From Chitinophaga niastensis (GTDB taxonomy: Bacteria > Bacteroidota > Bacteroidia > Chitinophagales > Chitinophagaceae): a stretch of DNA of 64,000 nucleotides. Position 1 is the stretch's first letter. The number at the start of each line of letters is the position of its first letter. The stretch lies in contig NZ_PYAW01000001.1 of NCBI RefSeq assembly GCF_003014755.1, positions 806,001 to 870,000 of the forward strand, written 5' to 3'. Shown one piece after another: positions 1 through 8,494 of the stretch. The position numbers and the translations under genes were made by a program. The notes beneath the pieces were generated by a model. It ran no database searches. It saw only the letters and a list, made by a program, of their open reading frames with translations, and was not told where the DNA came from.

Positions 1-1264
1 TGCCTTCCCCCTGCCCTTCTGCTTTTACGTGAATGATGGGGTTGCCTATCATGGTAATGGTACCGGCCTCATTTTCCAGTTTCAGTTCCAGAGGGATATC
101 CTGTGTTGTTTTATTTACCAGCTTAATGCGGTAAAGATTAGTAAGACTATCGTTTCCCCGCTCCTGATACAACATGCCCGCAGTACGCATAATAGTGCCG
201 CTAACAGGCTGGCGACCCGTTAGCATAAAACTGATAGCGCCCAGGAGGACGATCAGGATAAGGGTGTATACTTTCAGACGAGGCGTAAAACGCAACCGTT
301 CTTTTTGGGCAATGCCATTTTCAGCAGCATAGCGGATCAAACCTTTGGGGCGGCCTGTTTTTTCCATCATAAAATCGCAGGCATCTATGCATGCGGTGCA
401 GTTAACGCACTCCAGCTGGGTACCATTCCGTATATCTATGCCCGTAGGACAAACCTTTACACACTGCATACAGTCGATACAATCGACCACAGCCCGGGAA
501 TCGTCTTTACGGAACCTTCCGCGGGGCTCTCCCCTTTTGTAGTCGTAAGCCATCAATATGGAGCTTTTATCGAGCAATACGCCCTGTAAACGGCCATAAG
601 GGCATACAATCGTACACACCTGCTCCCGCATAAAGGCAAATACGCCATAGAAAACACCTGAAAAAACCAGGATGGCAATAAACCCGCCGGTATGTGCCGA
701 TAATGGCCCGGTAATGATTTGTCCCAGCGCTTTGGCGCCAATGATATAAGCCAGGAATATATTGGCAATCAGGAACGATAAGGCATAAAAAGCCAGGTGT
801 TTGCCTGTTTTGCGAACAATTTTGTTGGTGTTCCAGGGCGATTGCTGTAAAAGACGTTGTGCAGCCGCATCCCCTTCTATCCGATATTCCAGCCGGCGAA
901 ACAACATTTCCATGAAGATGGTTTGTGGGCACATCCACCCGCAAAAGAGGCGACCAAACGCCATGGTAAACACAACAATAAATAAAATGAAAGCCAGCAT
1001 TGCCAACCCGAAAATGAAGAAGTCCTGGGGCCAGAAGATAGCGCCAAACAAAATAAATTTTCCTTCTACCACATTCAGCATAAATAAAGGCCTGCCATTT
1101 ATAGCAATAAACGGCAGGCTGAAAAAAACACTAAAATAACACCCGCTCACAATGCTGCGGATATTATACCAGCGGCCTTTGGGCTGCTGCGCAAATATCC
1201 AGTTGCGTTTACCTTGTTTATCAACGGTGGCTATACTGTCTCTGAAAGTGGTACTATCGGCCAT
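1..1264 (-). CDS. ccoG: CcoG, cbb3 oxidase accessory ferredoxin-like protein (3' end cut by window)
   Basis: I read this frame directly from the reverse strand: it starts at ATG 1264-1262, four bases after the ccoP stop, and stays open for about 421 codons to the window edge, so the C-terminus is missing. CcoG (FixG/RdxA) is a polytopic membrane protein with two [4Fe-4S] sites that reduces Cu(II) to Cu(I) for cbb3 oxidase assembly. Visible features are several hydrophobic segments, the membrane motif CGWMCPQT, and a ferredoxin block with CIDCMQCVKVCP followed by CVNCTACIDAC, then one more membrane segment (LKVYTLILIVLLGAISFML) and the start of the Ig-like C-terminal domain. The family call is secure. 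Its partners, the oxidase core subunits, are absent from this cluster. Confidence 0.93.
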   Translation of the reverse strand, partial: MADSTTFRDSIATVDKQGKRNWIFAQQPKGRWYNIRSIVSGCYFSVFFSLPFIAINGRPLFMLNVVEGKFILFGAIFWPQDFFIFGLAMLAFILFIVVFTMAFGRLFCGWMCPQTIFMEMLFRRLEYRIEGDAAAQRLLQQSPWNTNKIVRKTGKHLAFYALSFLIANIFLAYIIGAKALGQIITGPLSAHTGGFIAILVFSGVFYGVFAFMREQVCTIVCPYGRLQGVLLDKSSILMAYDYKRGEPRGRFRKDDSRAVVDCIDCMQCVKVCPTGIDIRNGTQLECVNCTACIDACDFMMEKTGRPKGLIRYAAENGIAQKERLRFTPRLKVYTLILIVLLGAISFMLTGRQPVSGTIMRTAGMLYQERGNDSLTNLYRIKLVNKTTQDIPLELKLENEAGTITMIGNPIIHVKAEGQGEG

Positions 1265-1267
1265 GGC

Positions 1268-2227
1268 TTATTCTTTTTGTCCTTGTGGTTCCTTTGCATT
1301 GGGTGGGTTACTACCATGAATAGACTTGATAAAACTGGCCAGCTGGGCCAGTTGTTTGGGTGAGAAATCTTCTTGCCAGGATTTCATTCCCTTATCTGCT
1401 ACACCATACTTAATGGTTTTGAATACCTCATTGATTTTACCGCCGTGCAGCCAGTAATCATCAGTGAGATTAGGACCTACAACGCCCTGCCCTTGCGGCC
1501 CGTGGCAAGGTGCACAGTTAGAGATGAACATCTTTTGTCCTGCAGTGATATCGCCGGCATCTACCAGTAGCGTTACATTATTTTCATCAATGTTGTTGGC
1601 GGCATTTTTCAGGTAGGCTTCTTTGGCAATAGCTGCTTTTTCTTCTGCCATGGCCAGCTCTTCTATCTGGCTGGGTGCAGAATGTGATATTTCTGTACGC
1701 CAGAAATATACTATTCCAAAACATATACTGAAAATGAAACCCCATTTCCACCAGGGTGGTGTAGGATTATTCAGTTCACGGATGCCGTCGAAGTTGTGAC
1801 CCATGTTCTGCCCCGCCTCTGCAGCCGTATCCAGCGTTTGGGTATTGTTTACTTTTTCCCACCAGGAGATACGCGGCTTACCTGCTGCCACCACCTTTTT
1901 AGGCTTACATTTCCGCTTAATGCCAACCAGGTATCGCAGCAGGAATAGTAAGCTGATGATCACTGCCAGTTCCAGCACAATTACTGACAGCAGGAGATAA
2001 AAAGATGTTTGAGACAACCGGGTAAAATATGGACTGGCAGTAACTACAGCATCTTGCGCAAAAGCACTGTTGCTCATGAGTGTCAATACGACAATTCCGG
2101 CTGTCAGCAATGTTTTACTGCCATCTTTTGTCATCTTTTCTCTGAAAATATCCATCGCACCCATTACTGCGTTGCCAAGGATACCAATAGCGAGCAAGAG
2201 TCCTCCTATCACCACCAGTAATACCAT
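1268..2227 (-). CDS. ccoP: CcoP, monohaem cytochrome c subunit of cbb3 oxidase (N-terminus probably truncated)
   Basis: A 319-residue protein with three likely membrane segments (near 1-25, 65-98 and 160-180) and one C-terminal cytochrome c domain with the haem motif CAPCH. CcoP passes electrons from donors to the CcoN/CcoO core. Proteobacterial CcoP carries two haem c; a single haem is usual in Bacteroidota. The in-frame sequence upstream of ATG 2227 still reads FADGGPQPPSELSDPVA, which looks like the mature N-terminus of CcoP. This suggests that the original start and signal segment were lost where the ccoI remnant is joined (about 2283-2300). Translation from 2227 would keep the first membrane helix. 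ccoN, ccoO, ccoQ and ccoS, normally placed just upstream, are missing. Confidence 0.88.
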   Translation of the reverse strand: MVLLVVIGGLLLAIGILGNAVMGAMDIFREKMTKDGSKTLLTAGIVVLTLMSNSAFAQDAVVTASPYFTRLSQTSFYLLLSVIVLELAVIISLLFLLRYLVGIKRKCKPKKVVAAGKPRISWWEKVNNTQTLDTAAEAGQNMGHNFDGIRELNNPTPPWWKWGFIFSICFGIVYFWRTEISHSAPSQIEELAMAEEKAAIAKEAYLKNAANNIDENNVTLLVDAGDITAGQKMFISNCAPCHGPQGQGVVGPNLTDDYWLHGGKINEVFKTIKYGVADKGMKSWQEDFSPKQLAQLASFIKSIHGSNPPNAKEPQGQKE

Positions 2228-2229
2228 CG

Positions 2230-3518
2230 CTACCGGATCAGATAACTCTGAAGGAGGTTGTGGCCCGCCATCTGCAAAACAAAAGTAATCAGTCCAATAC
2301 TTATGGAGCTGGCAGGCATTAATATAGCTGCTACCAGTGGAGATAGCAATCCTTGTACGGCAAAGTATAAACCGGTAATATTATAGAGGAGTGATAAAAT
2401 AAAACTTATGAGGATAATACGCTTGTTAGCCTTGCATAATTGTATGAAATCCAATAGTAAAGGTAGTTTCCTGGCATCTAAAATACCATCACTGGCAGGC
2501 GTAAAGTTATTACTGTCTTCTGTTAAAGAGATGCCTATATCGCTTTGTTTTAATGCACCTGCATCATTTAATCCATCACCTATCATCATTACTTTTTTTC
2601 CTTTTTTTTGTAGGGAGATGATATAAGCGAGTTTGTCTGCCGGCTGTTGCTCAAAAGCAAAGTGGCATTGCTTCCCATCAGTTTACGGAGATTATCTGCA
2701 GCATTGTTATTGTCGCTTATCACCTCTGCTATACTACGCACAAAAGTGACGATAATAGCCAGTACAATAGGCATATCAATGTTCAGAAAACCGTGTTTAA
2801 GACCACTCCAGGCAGATTTAAAAAATACCTGTGCGCTATAAAAGAAAACAGGGAGTGCCAATGTCAGGGTCATATAGCGGAATGTGCTGTTAAGGCTTTC
2901 ATCTAAACTGCCAGCGCTGGCAAAGTATTCAGGAAAACTAAGCAGCATAATATTACCAAAACAAAAACCGGCTATTCCCAATTGGTAGATAAGCGCCTGG
3001 TTGGTGCGGGGCTTTTTATGTTGGAGGTCCTGCAAACTAATGTATGGTTCATAGCCAATAGCAGTGAGTATTTCAGCTACATGCCTTAAAGATGTTTGTT
3101 GCTGCGAAAAAATAATCAGCGTTTCCTTTTTACTAAAGTTAACGGTTACACGCTGTATGCCTTTATCCAGCCGGTGCAGGTTTTCCAGCAGCCATAAACA
3201 AGAGCTGCAATGGATATGTGGTATATAGAAACAAACATGTGTTTGTGTATCGTCACGGAATTGAATCAGTTGTTGTTGTATTTTCTCCTCTTCCAGGAAA
3301 GCAAACTTATCCTGGCGCACTGCAATGCGTTGATTAATACCAGGTTTGCTGTTGAGATCATAATATTCACAGAGGCCGTACTGGTTAAGGATTTCGTACA
3401 CCATTTTACACCCCTGACAGCAAAATATTTTTTCCTGCAGCGTATTATCCTTATCCGGACAATCTTCCCCGCAATGATAGCAGGTAGTTTGTGTATTGAT
3501 ATGAGGAGCAGCAGCCAT
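2230..3518 (-). pseudogene. ccoI: CcoI/FixI copper-exporting P-type ATPase, internally deleted and frameshifted
   Basis: CcoI exports copper for cbb3 oxidase assembly and is usually close to 800 residues in Bacteroidota. Here a 309-codon frame (2589-3518) holds the N-terminal metal-binding region (CYHCGEDC, CCQGC), the HMA motif HIHCSSCLWL and three membrane segments ending at IVTFVRSIAEVIS. A separate frame (2230-2589) resumes at MMIGDGLNDAGALKQSDIGI and continues through the last two helices. The actuator domain, the CPC helix, the DKTGT phosphorylation loop and most of the nucleotide domain are absent. The first frame jumps near 2715 into DNNNAADNLRKLMG, which belongs to the C-terminal half. 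About 40 bases later a one-base frame change near 2670-2675 separates it from the expected FEQQPADKLAYI. No functional pump can be made from this. Real decay and an assembly error remain possible. Confidence 0.85.
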
Positions 3519-3646
3519 TAACCGATGATTATATTGTTAATGTCGTGTTGCGTTATCACTATCGTGCGACCGGGTATGAGGGGAGGAACATCACATAAAG
3601 CAGCGGGTGTTAACTCATGAAAATTGATGATAGCATACGGGTACAT
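3518..3646 (-). CDS. Small 42-residue ORF overlapping the ccoI start
   Basis: I found this frame by reading the reverse strand; it starts at ATG 3646-3644 and encodes 42 residues (begins MYPYAIINFHELTP). Its TAA shares one base with the ccoI ATG in a TAATG arrangement, the layout typical of translational coupling. It would begin about 15 bases after the predicted transcription start. No membrane segment, signal peptide or family is recognisable. It could be a real small protein, an upstream leader ORF, or chance; the overlap geometry is the only support. Confidence 0.4.
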   Translation of the reverse strand: MYPYAIINFHELTPAALCDVPPLIPGRTIVITQHDINNIIIG

Positions 3647-3667
3647 GGCTGGTATTTTGTGTGGATA

Positions 3668-3698
3668 CAAAACTACCTATAGCAGTAACGAGGGGCAA
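3668..3698 (-). promoter_or_regulatory. Bacteroidota-type promoter of the cco cluster
   Basis: On the reverse strand a -33 TTG (3698-3696), a 20-base spacer and a -7 element TAGTTTTG (3675-3668) match the Bacteroidota consensus TTTG-N19/20-TAnnTTTG. Transcription would start near 3662 and run into the small ORF and ccoI. Two Fnr-like boxes sit directly upstream. Confidence 0.6.
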
Positions 3699-3710
3699 TG
3701 ATATGTGTCA
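3699..3710 (-). promoter_or_regulatory. Fnr/Crp-like box, promoter-proximal
   Basis: The sequence TGATATGTGTCA has the TGA-N6-TCA layout of Fnr boxes. Its centre (3704.5) lies about 42 bases upstream of the predicted start, the usual class II activator position, and it abuts the -33 element. Confidence 0.55.
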
Positions 3711-3720
3711 GGGAGGAATA

Positions 3721-3732
3721 TGATATTTGTCA
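3721..3732 (-). promoter_or_regulatory. Fnr/Crp-like box, distal
   Basis: The sequence TGATATTTGTCA is a second TGA-N6-TCA box exactly 22 bases (two helical turns) from the first and shares flanking bases with it (both sit in ATGATATnTGTCAGG). Its centre is near -64. Confidence 0.5.
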
Positions 3733-3743
3733 GGAAAGCGTCG

Positions 3744-4454
3744 CTAATCCTGCAGGTTGGCTGTTCTTATAATCTCGGGCATGTCCAGCAGGCGGATCTT
3801 CTTGCCTTCCAGCTCTATCATGCCATCCTTCTTGAACTCAGAAAGCAGGCGTATAGCGGATTCTGTGGCAGTGCCTACCAGGTTGGCAATTTCTTCGCGG
3901 GAGAGGCGGACACTGAGTGTGTGGCCATCTTCTTCCAGTCCGTATGTTTCTTTGATAAAGAGTAATGTTTCTGCGAGGCGTTCTCTGACCGGCTTTTGCG
4001 CCAGGTGAGTGATCTTTAGTTCTGCCTTACGCAATTCACTGGATAAGATGCGCATCATTTCAAATGAAAGGGAGGCATCTTTTTGCAGGATATTAAGGAA
4101 CAGGTCTTTAGGGACGAAGCAGATGGAAGAATCTTCCAGTGCTGTAGCTGTAGCAGTATATCTTTCGTTGCTTAATAAAGCTTTATAGCCCATAATATCA
4201 CCGGCTTTAATGAGGCGTACAATTTGTTCCCGGCCGTCATCTCCGCTGTGTGAGAGCTTAATTTTTCCATCATTAATACAGTATACACCAAATGGGTAGG
4301 CGCCTTCATGAAAAATCACCTGACCTTTTTTGTAAACGGAGCATACTTTCGCTTCTGTAATCTGATCAAGATTACATTGTTCCGCTTTGCAGAATATAGA
4401 AGAAAAGCGATCCTTGCAATGCTGGCAGGAAGGATTATGAAACGAAGTAGCCAT
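3744..4454 (-). CDS. Crp/Fnr family transcriptional regulator
   Basis: A 236-residue regulator with an N-terminal cyclic-nucleotide-binding-type beta-roll, a dimerisation helix (about 125-150) and a C-terminal winged HTH (about 165-225). The recognition helix region TATESAIRLLSEF keeps the Glu and Arg used by Fnr/Crp proteins to read TGA half-sites. The first 30 residues contain four cysteines (C10, C13, C22, C27), which might hold an iron-sulphur cluster as in Fnr; this is inference. It lies directly upstream of, and on the same strand as, the cco remnant, and two tandem TGA-N6-TCA boxes lie between them. Its likely job is oxygen- or redox-dependent activation of the cco cluster. Confidence 0.88.
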   Translation of the reverse strand: MATSFHNPSCQHCKDRFSSIFCKAEQCNLDQITEAKVCSVYKKGQVIFHEGAYPFGVYCINDGKIKLSHSGDDGREQIVRLIKAGDIMGYKALLSNERYTATATALEDSSICFVPKDLFLNILQKDASLSFEMMRILSSELRKAELKITHLAQKPVRERLAETLLFIKETYGLEEDGHTLSVRLSREEIANLVGTATESAIRLLSEFKKDGMIELEGKKIRLLDMPEIIRTANLQD

Positions 4455-4455
4455 A

Positions 4456-5103
4456 ATGAATTGTGCAAAAGTACTAATTTACGGCTCCTTAACCAAAGTA
4501 AAAGCTGTTGTGGCACTTAATTATTATGTGATTTATAAGCCATATGAGGTGTTGACCCGGTTTACCCCGGAAGACAACAAATCATGTTTGGCGGATTATT
4601 TTAAAGTGCCTTCGGACGTGTATCCGGTGGGTCGCCTCGATTATGATAGCGAAGGGCTGCTCATTCTCACAAATGACAAGGCCCTCAATCAACGACTACT
4701 CTTACCGCAATATGCCCATGAAAGGGAATATTGGGTGCAGGTAGATGGTGCTGTAACGGATGCTGCCGTAAAGCAATTGCGAGACGGTGTGCAGATTAAT
4801 GTAGATGGAAAGATGTATCGCACACGGCGTTGTGAGGCGTCCATATTTACGGAAGAGCCTTTACTACCCCCACGCAACCCTCCTATTCGTTTCCGCAAAA
4901 GTATTCCTGCGCCCTGGATCAGGATGGTATTACACGAAGGAAAGAACAGGCAGGTAAGACGGATGACAGCCGCTGTTGGTTTTCCTACGTTGAGGCTTGT
5001 CCGTTATCGTATGGAAGATATTACGATCGAAGGCATGCAATCCGGAGAAATGGTGCAGTTAAGCCAGGCAGAGATCTATAAGCAGCTCAGGCTGAAAGCA
5101 TAA
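4456..5103 (+). CDS. RluE/RsuA-family pseudouridine synthase
   Basis: This enzyme converts a uridine in rRNA to pseudouridine. The catalytic block GRLDYDSEGLLILTND with its Asp is present, followed by the family motif GKNRQVRRM near residue 160. There is no N-terminal S4 domain, which fits the shorter RluE type. The open frame begins at ATG 4456, one base from the divergent regulator's start. Homologues usually begin right before a segment like NYYVIYKPYEVL, so the true start may be a GTG or TTG near 4507-4516. Which rRNA position it modifies cannot be read from sequence. Confidence 0.85.
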   Translation: MNCAKVLIYGSLTKVKAVVALNYYVIYKPYEVLTRFTPEDNKSCLADYFKVPSDVYPVGRLDYDSEGLLILTNDKALNQRLLLPQYAHEREYWVQVDGAVTDAAVKQLRDGVQINVDGKMYRTRRCEASIFTEEPLLPPRNPPIRFRKSIPAPWIRMVLHEGKNRQVRRMTAAVGFPTLRLVRYRMEDITIEGMQSGEMVQLSQAEIYKQLRLKA

Positions 5104-5119
5104 AACAACAACATAAAGT

Positions 5120-5174
5120 GATTAAAGCGAAGATAAGCGCGGAACTTATATCCGTTGCCATCTTCGCTTTTATC
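5120..5174. repeat. Composite palindrome A (GCGAAGAT core), likely terminator
   Basis: Arms 5120-5134 and 5160-5174 (GATTAAAGCGAAGAT against ATCTTCGCTTTTATC) pair with one mismatch, and a small inner CGGA/TCCG stem lies in the loop. It follows the pseudouridine synthase stop by 16 bases. It shares the GCGAAGAT core with repeats at 8.4, 13.2 and 14.7 kb. Confidence 0.6.
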
Positions 5175-5252
5175 TTTTACATGATGGCTTTTTGCCTTCA
5201 GCTTTCTGCTTTCAGCTTTTTTAACTAGGTTTGTCACCTACAAATTTCTATT

Positions 5253-6128
5253 ATGCTGAAATCAATGACCGGCTTCGGAAGGGCAGAAAGCACAAGAGGC
5301 GAAACAAGTATTGTGGTGGAGATCAAATCGCTTAATGGTAAGCAGTTTGAGGTGAACCTGAAATTTTCTCCGTTGCTGCGACCCTATGAGTTCGACATCC
5401 GTGCACTTATGCAACAAACATTGCAACGTGGTACATTGGATGCAACTATCAACATTCGCCAGAATGGTGCTACCCGTCCGGTTGTAATCAATACAGATCT
5501 TGCTAAGTTCTACTACCAGTCTATCACCACGCTGGCTAATCAGCTGGATCTGCCGCAGGGTGATATGCTCAATGTGCTGATGAAACTGCCGGAAGTAGTG
5601 AGTCCTGCTACAGAACAAATGTCAGAAGAAGAATGGAAAGATGTGGAAGGCACACTGCGCCAGGCACTCACCGACCTCGATACACACCGGCTCGATGAAG
5701 GCCAGATGCTGGAAGCTGATCTGATGCAACGTATAGAAAACATTGATGCTTCTATGCAGAAGGTACGTGAACTGGACCCACTGCGTAAAGATCGTATCCG
5801 CCAGCGTTTGGAAGGATTACTGGCAGAACATGTGGGTAAGGAAAATGTTGATGGCAACAGACTGGAGCAGGAACTGATCTTTTATTTGGAAAAACTGGAT
5901 ATTTCGGAAGAGTTGTCCCGCCTGGAAAATCACCTCCGCTATTTCAAAGAAATATTGAAAGATGGAGATGCTGCCAAAGGCAAGAAGCTGGGCTTTGTGC
6001 TGCAGGAAATAGGACGCGAAATAAATACAACCGGCTCCAAAGCCAATGATGCCGGCATCCAGCAATGGGTTGTGCTGATGAAAGATGAACTGGAGAAAGC
6101 CAAAGAACAAGTTTTAAACGTTTTATAG
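5253..6128 (+). CDS. YicC-family endoribonuclease-like protein
   Basis: A 291-residue YicC/YloC family protein. It starts MLKSMTGFGRAES, the near-invariant family N-terminus, and ends in the conserved C-terminal domain (DUF1732) with GFVLQEIGREINTTGSKAND. Family members act in RNA turnover; E. coli YicC is an endoribonuclease or RNase adaptor linked to small RNA decay. The full length is normal. It is followed 15 bases later by gldH on the same strand, so both may be cotranscribed. The function in Bacteroidota is not established. Confidence 0.92.
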   Translation: MLKSMTGFGRAESTRGETSIVVEIKSLNGKQFEVNLKFSPLLRPYEFDIRALMQQTLQRGTLDATINIRQNGATRPVVINTDLAKFYYQSITTLANQLDLPQGDMLNVLMKLPEVVSPATEQMSEEEWKDVEGTLRQALTDLDTHRLDEGQMLEADLMQRIENIDASMQKVRELDPLRKDRIRQRLEGLLAEHVGKENVDGNRLEQELIFYLEKLDISEELSRLENHLRYFKEILKDGDAAKGKKLGFVLQEIGREINTTGSKANDAGIQQWVVLMKDELEKAKEQVLNVL

Positions 6129-6143
6129 TAAGGCGCATACCGT

Positions 6144-6632
6144 ATGAACAAATTATTCCTGGCAACAGCAGGCTTACTATTATTGGCTGCAGCCTGCAAG
6201 CCGCCTAAAATGGATGTCTACGAGAAAAACCTGGAGATACCGGGCCATGATTGGACTTATGATTATAAACCGTCTTTCGAAGTAACCTTACAGCCGGAAG
6301 ATACTGTCTTCCTTTACAATATTTGTGTAAATGTGAGGCATACAGATGCCTACCCTTACAGCAACATATGGGTGCTGGTGGGTACGCGGTATCCCGGTGA
6401 TAGTATACCCAAAGAGCAACGCGTAGAACTGCCCCTGGCAGATGTTTCCGGCAAATGGTCGGGAACAGGTCTGGATGATATTTATGAGCATCGTATTTTC
6501 ATTCAGCAAAAGGCCATCTTCAATAAACCGGGCACCTATAAGTTTACCTTTGAGCAAAATATGCGGCAAAATCCGCTCCCCCATGTGATGAATATTGGCT
6601 TGCGGATTGAGAAAGCCGGCAAAAGGCCATGA
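6144..6632 (+). CDS. gldH: GldH, gliding motility lipoprotein
   Basis: A 162-residue outer-envelope lipoprotein: the hydrophobic signal ends in LLLLAAAC, with Cys18 as the lipidation site. The body (HDWTYDYKPSFEV, then a beta-rich domain) matches GldH. GldH is needed for gliding and type IX secretion function in Flavobacterium. Its stop overlaps the next start (ATGA), so the kinase behind it is translationally coupled. A signalling link between this kinase and gliding or secretion is suggested only by position. Confidence 0.88.
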   Translation: MNKLFLATAGLLLLAAACKPPKMDVYEKNLEIPGHDWTYDYKPSFEVTLQPEDTVFLYNICVNVRHTDAYPYSNIWVLVGTRYPGDSIPKEQRVELPLADVSGKWSGTGLDDIYEHRIFIQQKAIFNKPGTYKFTFEQNMRQNPLPHVMNIGLRIEKAGKRP

Positions 6633-7648
6633 TGAAAAGGATTTTCAATAAAATGCAGGAAGGTAAATCCGTTTCCTTCGTCTATTTTTTAGTACTGGCA
6701 TATACAATAGCAGCCCTGGTATGGTGGGGCATTCTTCTGTTCAGACAAAGCGAACAAATCAGTCGCTTTGAACAGCAAAACCTGTCATTACGTGTGGATA
6801 GCCTTGCCCAGCCGGTTGAACATCAGCTGGAACTGCAACGTATCAACAAAGAAGAGCATATGCGCTCTTTTAAATACCTGGGGGAAGGACTCATTTTTTT
6901 AGGAATTATCTTACTCGGCGCACTCTTTGTATATAGGGCCGTGTGGAAATATATGAAGCTCAGCAGACAGCAACAGAATTTTATGATGGCCGTTACACAT
7001 GAATTGAAATCACCTATTGCGGCGGCTAAACTAAACCTGGAAACTATCCGCAAACACCGGCTGGACGAAGAAAAGCAACTGAAGCTCATTAATAATACAA
7101 TTCGGGAAACCAACCGTCTGGACCAGCTTTGTAATAACATCCTGCTGGCAGCGCAGCTGGAAACGCATAAGTACCAGCTGTATAAAGAGCCGCTGAACTT
7201 TTCAGAACTGGTTGAAAGCTGTATCAGAGAGTTGGGAGGCCGCATTGGTACCCACCTGATCGAAGCCGGCATTTTACCGCATGTATGGCTGGATGGAGAT
7301 AAACTAACGTTGCAGATTATACTGAGTAACCTGGTGGAAAATGCCGCCAAATATGCACCTAAAAATACCACCATCAATATCAGACTGTTTGAAACCAATA
7401 AACAGCTGAAGTTGCAGGTGATTGATGAAGGACCAGGAATACCGGAAGAGGAAAAGACGAAGATCTTCCTGAAATTCTACCGTGTAGGTAATGAAAATAC
7501 CCGCAAGGCAAAGGGTTCCGGACTAGGCTTATTCCTCACGGCTAAAATAGTGGAGCAGCATGGTGGATACATCGAAGTAAAAGATAACGTACCTGCTGGT
7601 ACCTGTTTTGAAATAACCTGGCCTGAATATTCCGTACAAACAGCGTAA
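6629..7648 (+). CDS. Two-component sensor histidine kinase
   Basis: A 339-residue membrane kinase with two membrane helices (about 17-40 and 85-108), a short extracytoplasmic segment between them, a HisKA domain with phospho-acceptor motif HELKSP, and a HATPase_c domain with N-box NLVENAAKYAP, DEGPGIP and GSGLGLFL. It overlaps the gldH stop by four bases. The response regulator follows after 58 bases, so the two form a cognate pair. Layout and regulator type resemble RprX/RprY or PorY-like systems of Bacteroidota; I do not assign a gene name. Confidence 0.9.
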   Translation: MMKRIFNKMQEGKSVSFVYFLVLAYTIAALVWWGILLFRQSEQISRFEQQNLSLRVDSLAQPVEHQLELQRINKEEHMRSFKYLGEGLIFLGIILLGALFVYRAVWKYMKLSRQQQNFMMAVTHELKSPIAAAKLNLETIRKHRLDEEKQLKLINNTIRETNRLDQLCNNILLAAQLETHKYQLYKEPLNFSELVESCIRELGGRIGTHLIEAGILPHVWLDGDKLTLQIILSNLVENAAKYAPKNTTINIRLFETNKQLKLQVIDEGPGIPEEEKTKIFLKFYRVGNENTRKAKGSGLGLFLTAKIVEQHGGYIEVKDNVPAGTCFEITWPEYSVQTA

Positions 7649-7706
7649 ATTAGATGAAGGAATGAACACCCGGATCCGGATTTGAAGTAAAATCAAACAT
7701 TAACAC

Positions 7707-8417
7707 ATGAAGGAAGCGACAAAGGCATCAATACTGCTGGTGGAGGATGAAGAAAATCTCCAGGAAGCGCTGAAGCTGAACCTGGAGCTGGAAGGATATG
7801 AAGTAACTGCAGTCGATAACGGCACAACTGCGCTGAAAGCAGTAAAGAACGAATATTTTGACCTTATCATATTGGACATTATGTTACCGGAAATGGATGG
7901 TATCGCCGTGTGCGAAAACATCCGGATTCAGAACAATGAAGTGCCTATCCTTTTCCTGAGTGCCAAGAACAGCAGCGCTGATCGCGTACTGGGCCTCAAA
8001 AAAGGTGGTGATGACTATATGACCAAGCCCTTTAACCTGGAAGAACTGTTGCTGCGTGTGGAGAAACTGATTGTGAAGAACAAAAAAATTCAGGATAAAG
8101 ACAGCGTACCAAACGTATATCGTTTTGGTGATAATATGATCGATTTTGCTGCACAGGAATGTGTAGGTAAAGATGGTAAACATTATGAGCTGAGTAAGAA
8201 AGAAGCCATGCTGTTGAAGCTGCTCATCGAAAACAAAGGTGAAGTAGTAACACGTGAAAAAATATTGCAGGTAGTTTGGGGTTATAACGTATATCCTACT
8301 ACCAGGACCATCGATAACTTTATTCTCAACTTCCGCAAATACTTTGAGGAAGATAGCCGCAACTCCCGGTATTTCCACTCTGTAAGAGGTGTGGGGTATA
8401 AATTTACAGAAGCGTAG
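7707..8417 (+). CDS. OmpR/PhoB-type response regulator
   Basis: A 236-residue DNA-binding regulator with an N-terminal receiver (acidic DEEN cluster, phospho-acceptor in LIILDIMLPEMDG, switch FLSAKN, Lys in MTKPFN) and a C-terminal winged helix of the OmpR type, ending in FHSVRGVGYKF. It is paired with the upstream kinase. A perfect 20-base inverted repeat follows the stop and likely ends transcription. Targets are unknown. Confidence 0.92.
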   Translation: MKEATKASILLVEDEENLQEALKLNLELEGYEVTAVDNGTTALKAVKNEYFDLIILDIMLPEMDGIAVCENIRIQNNEVPILFLSAKNSSADRVLGLKKGGDDYMTKPFNLEELLLRVEKLIVKNKKIQDKDSVPNVYRFGDNMIDFAAQECVGKDGKHYELSKKEAMLLKLLIENKGEVVTREKILQVVWGYNVYPTTRTIDNFILNFRKYFEEDSRNSRYFHSVRGVGYKFTEA

Positions 8418-8426
8418 CAACAGCTT

Positions 8427-8494
8427 TTAGCTTTTAGCAATTAGCTGTTAGAGAATGCAGCGAAGATTGCTAAAAGCTAATTGCTAAAAGCTAA
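8427..8494. repeat. Composite palindrome B (AGCTTTTAGC arms), likely terminator
   Basis: Arms 8427-8446 (TTAGCTTTTAGCAATTAGCT) and 8475-8494 are perfect 20-base inverted copies. The 28-base loop carries GCAGCGAAGAT. It sits ten bases behind the response regulator stop. Arm and loop sequence recur in palindrome F at 28.3 kb. Confidence 0.65.
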
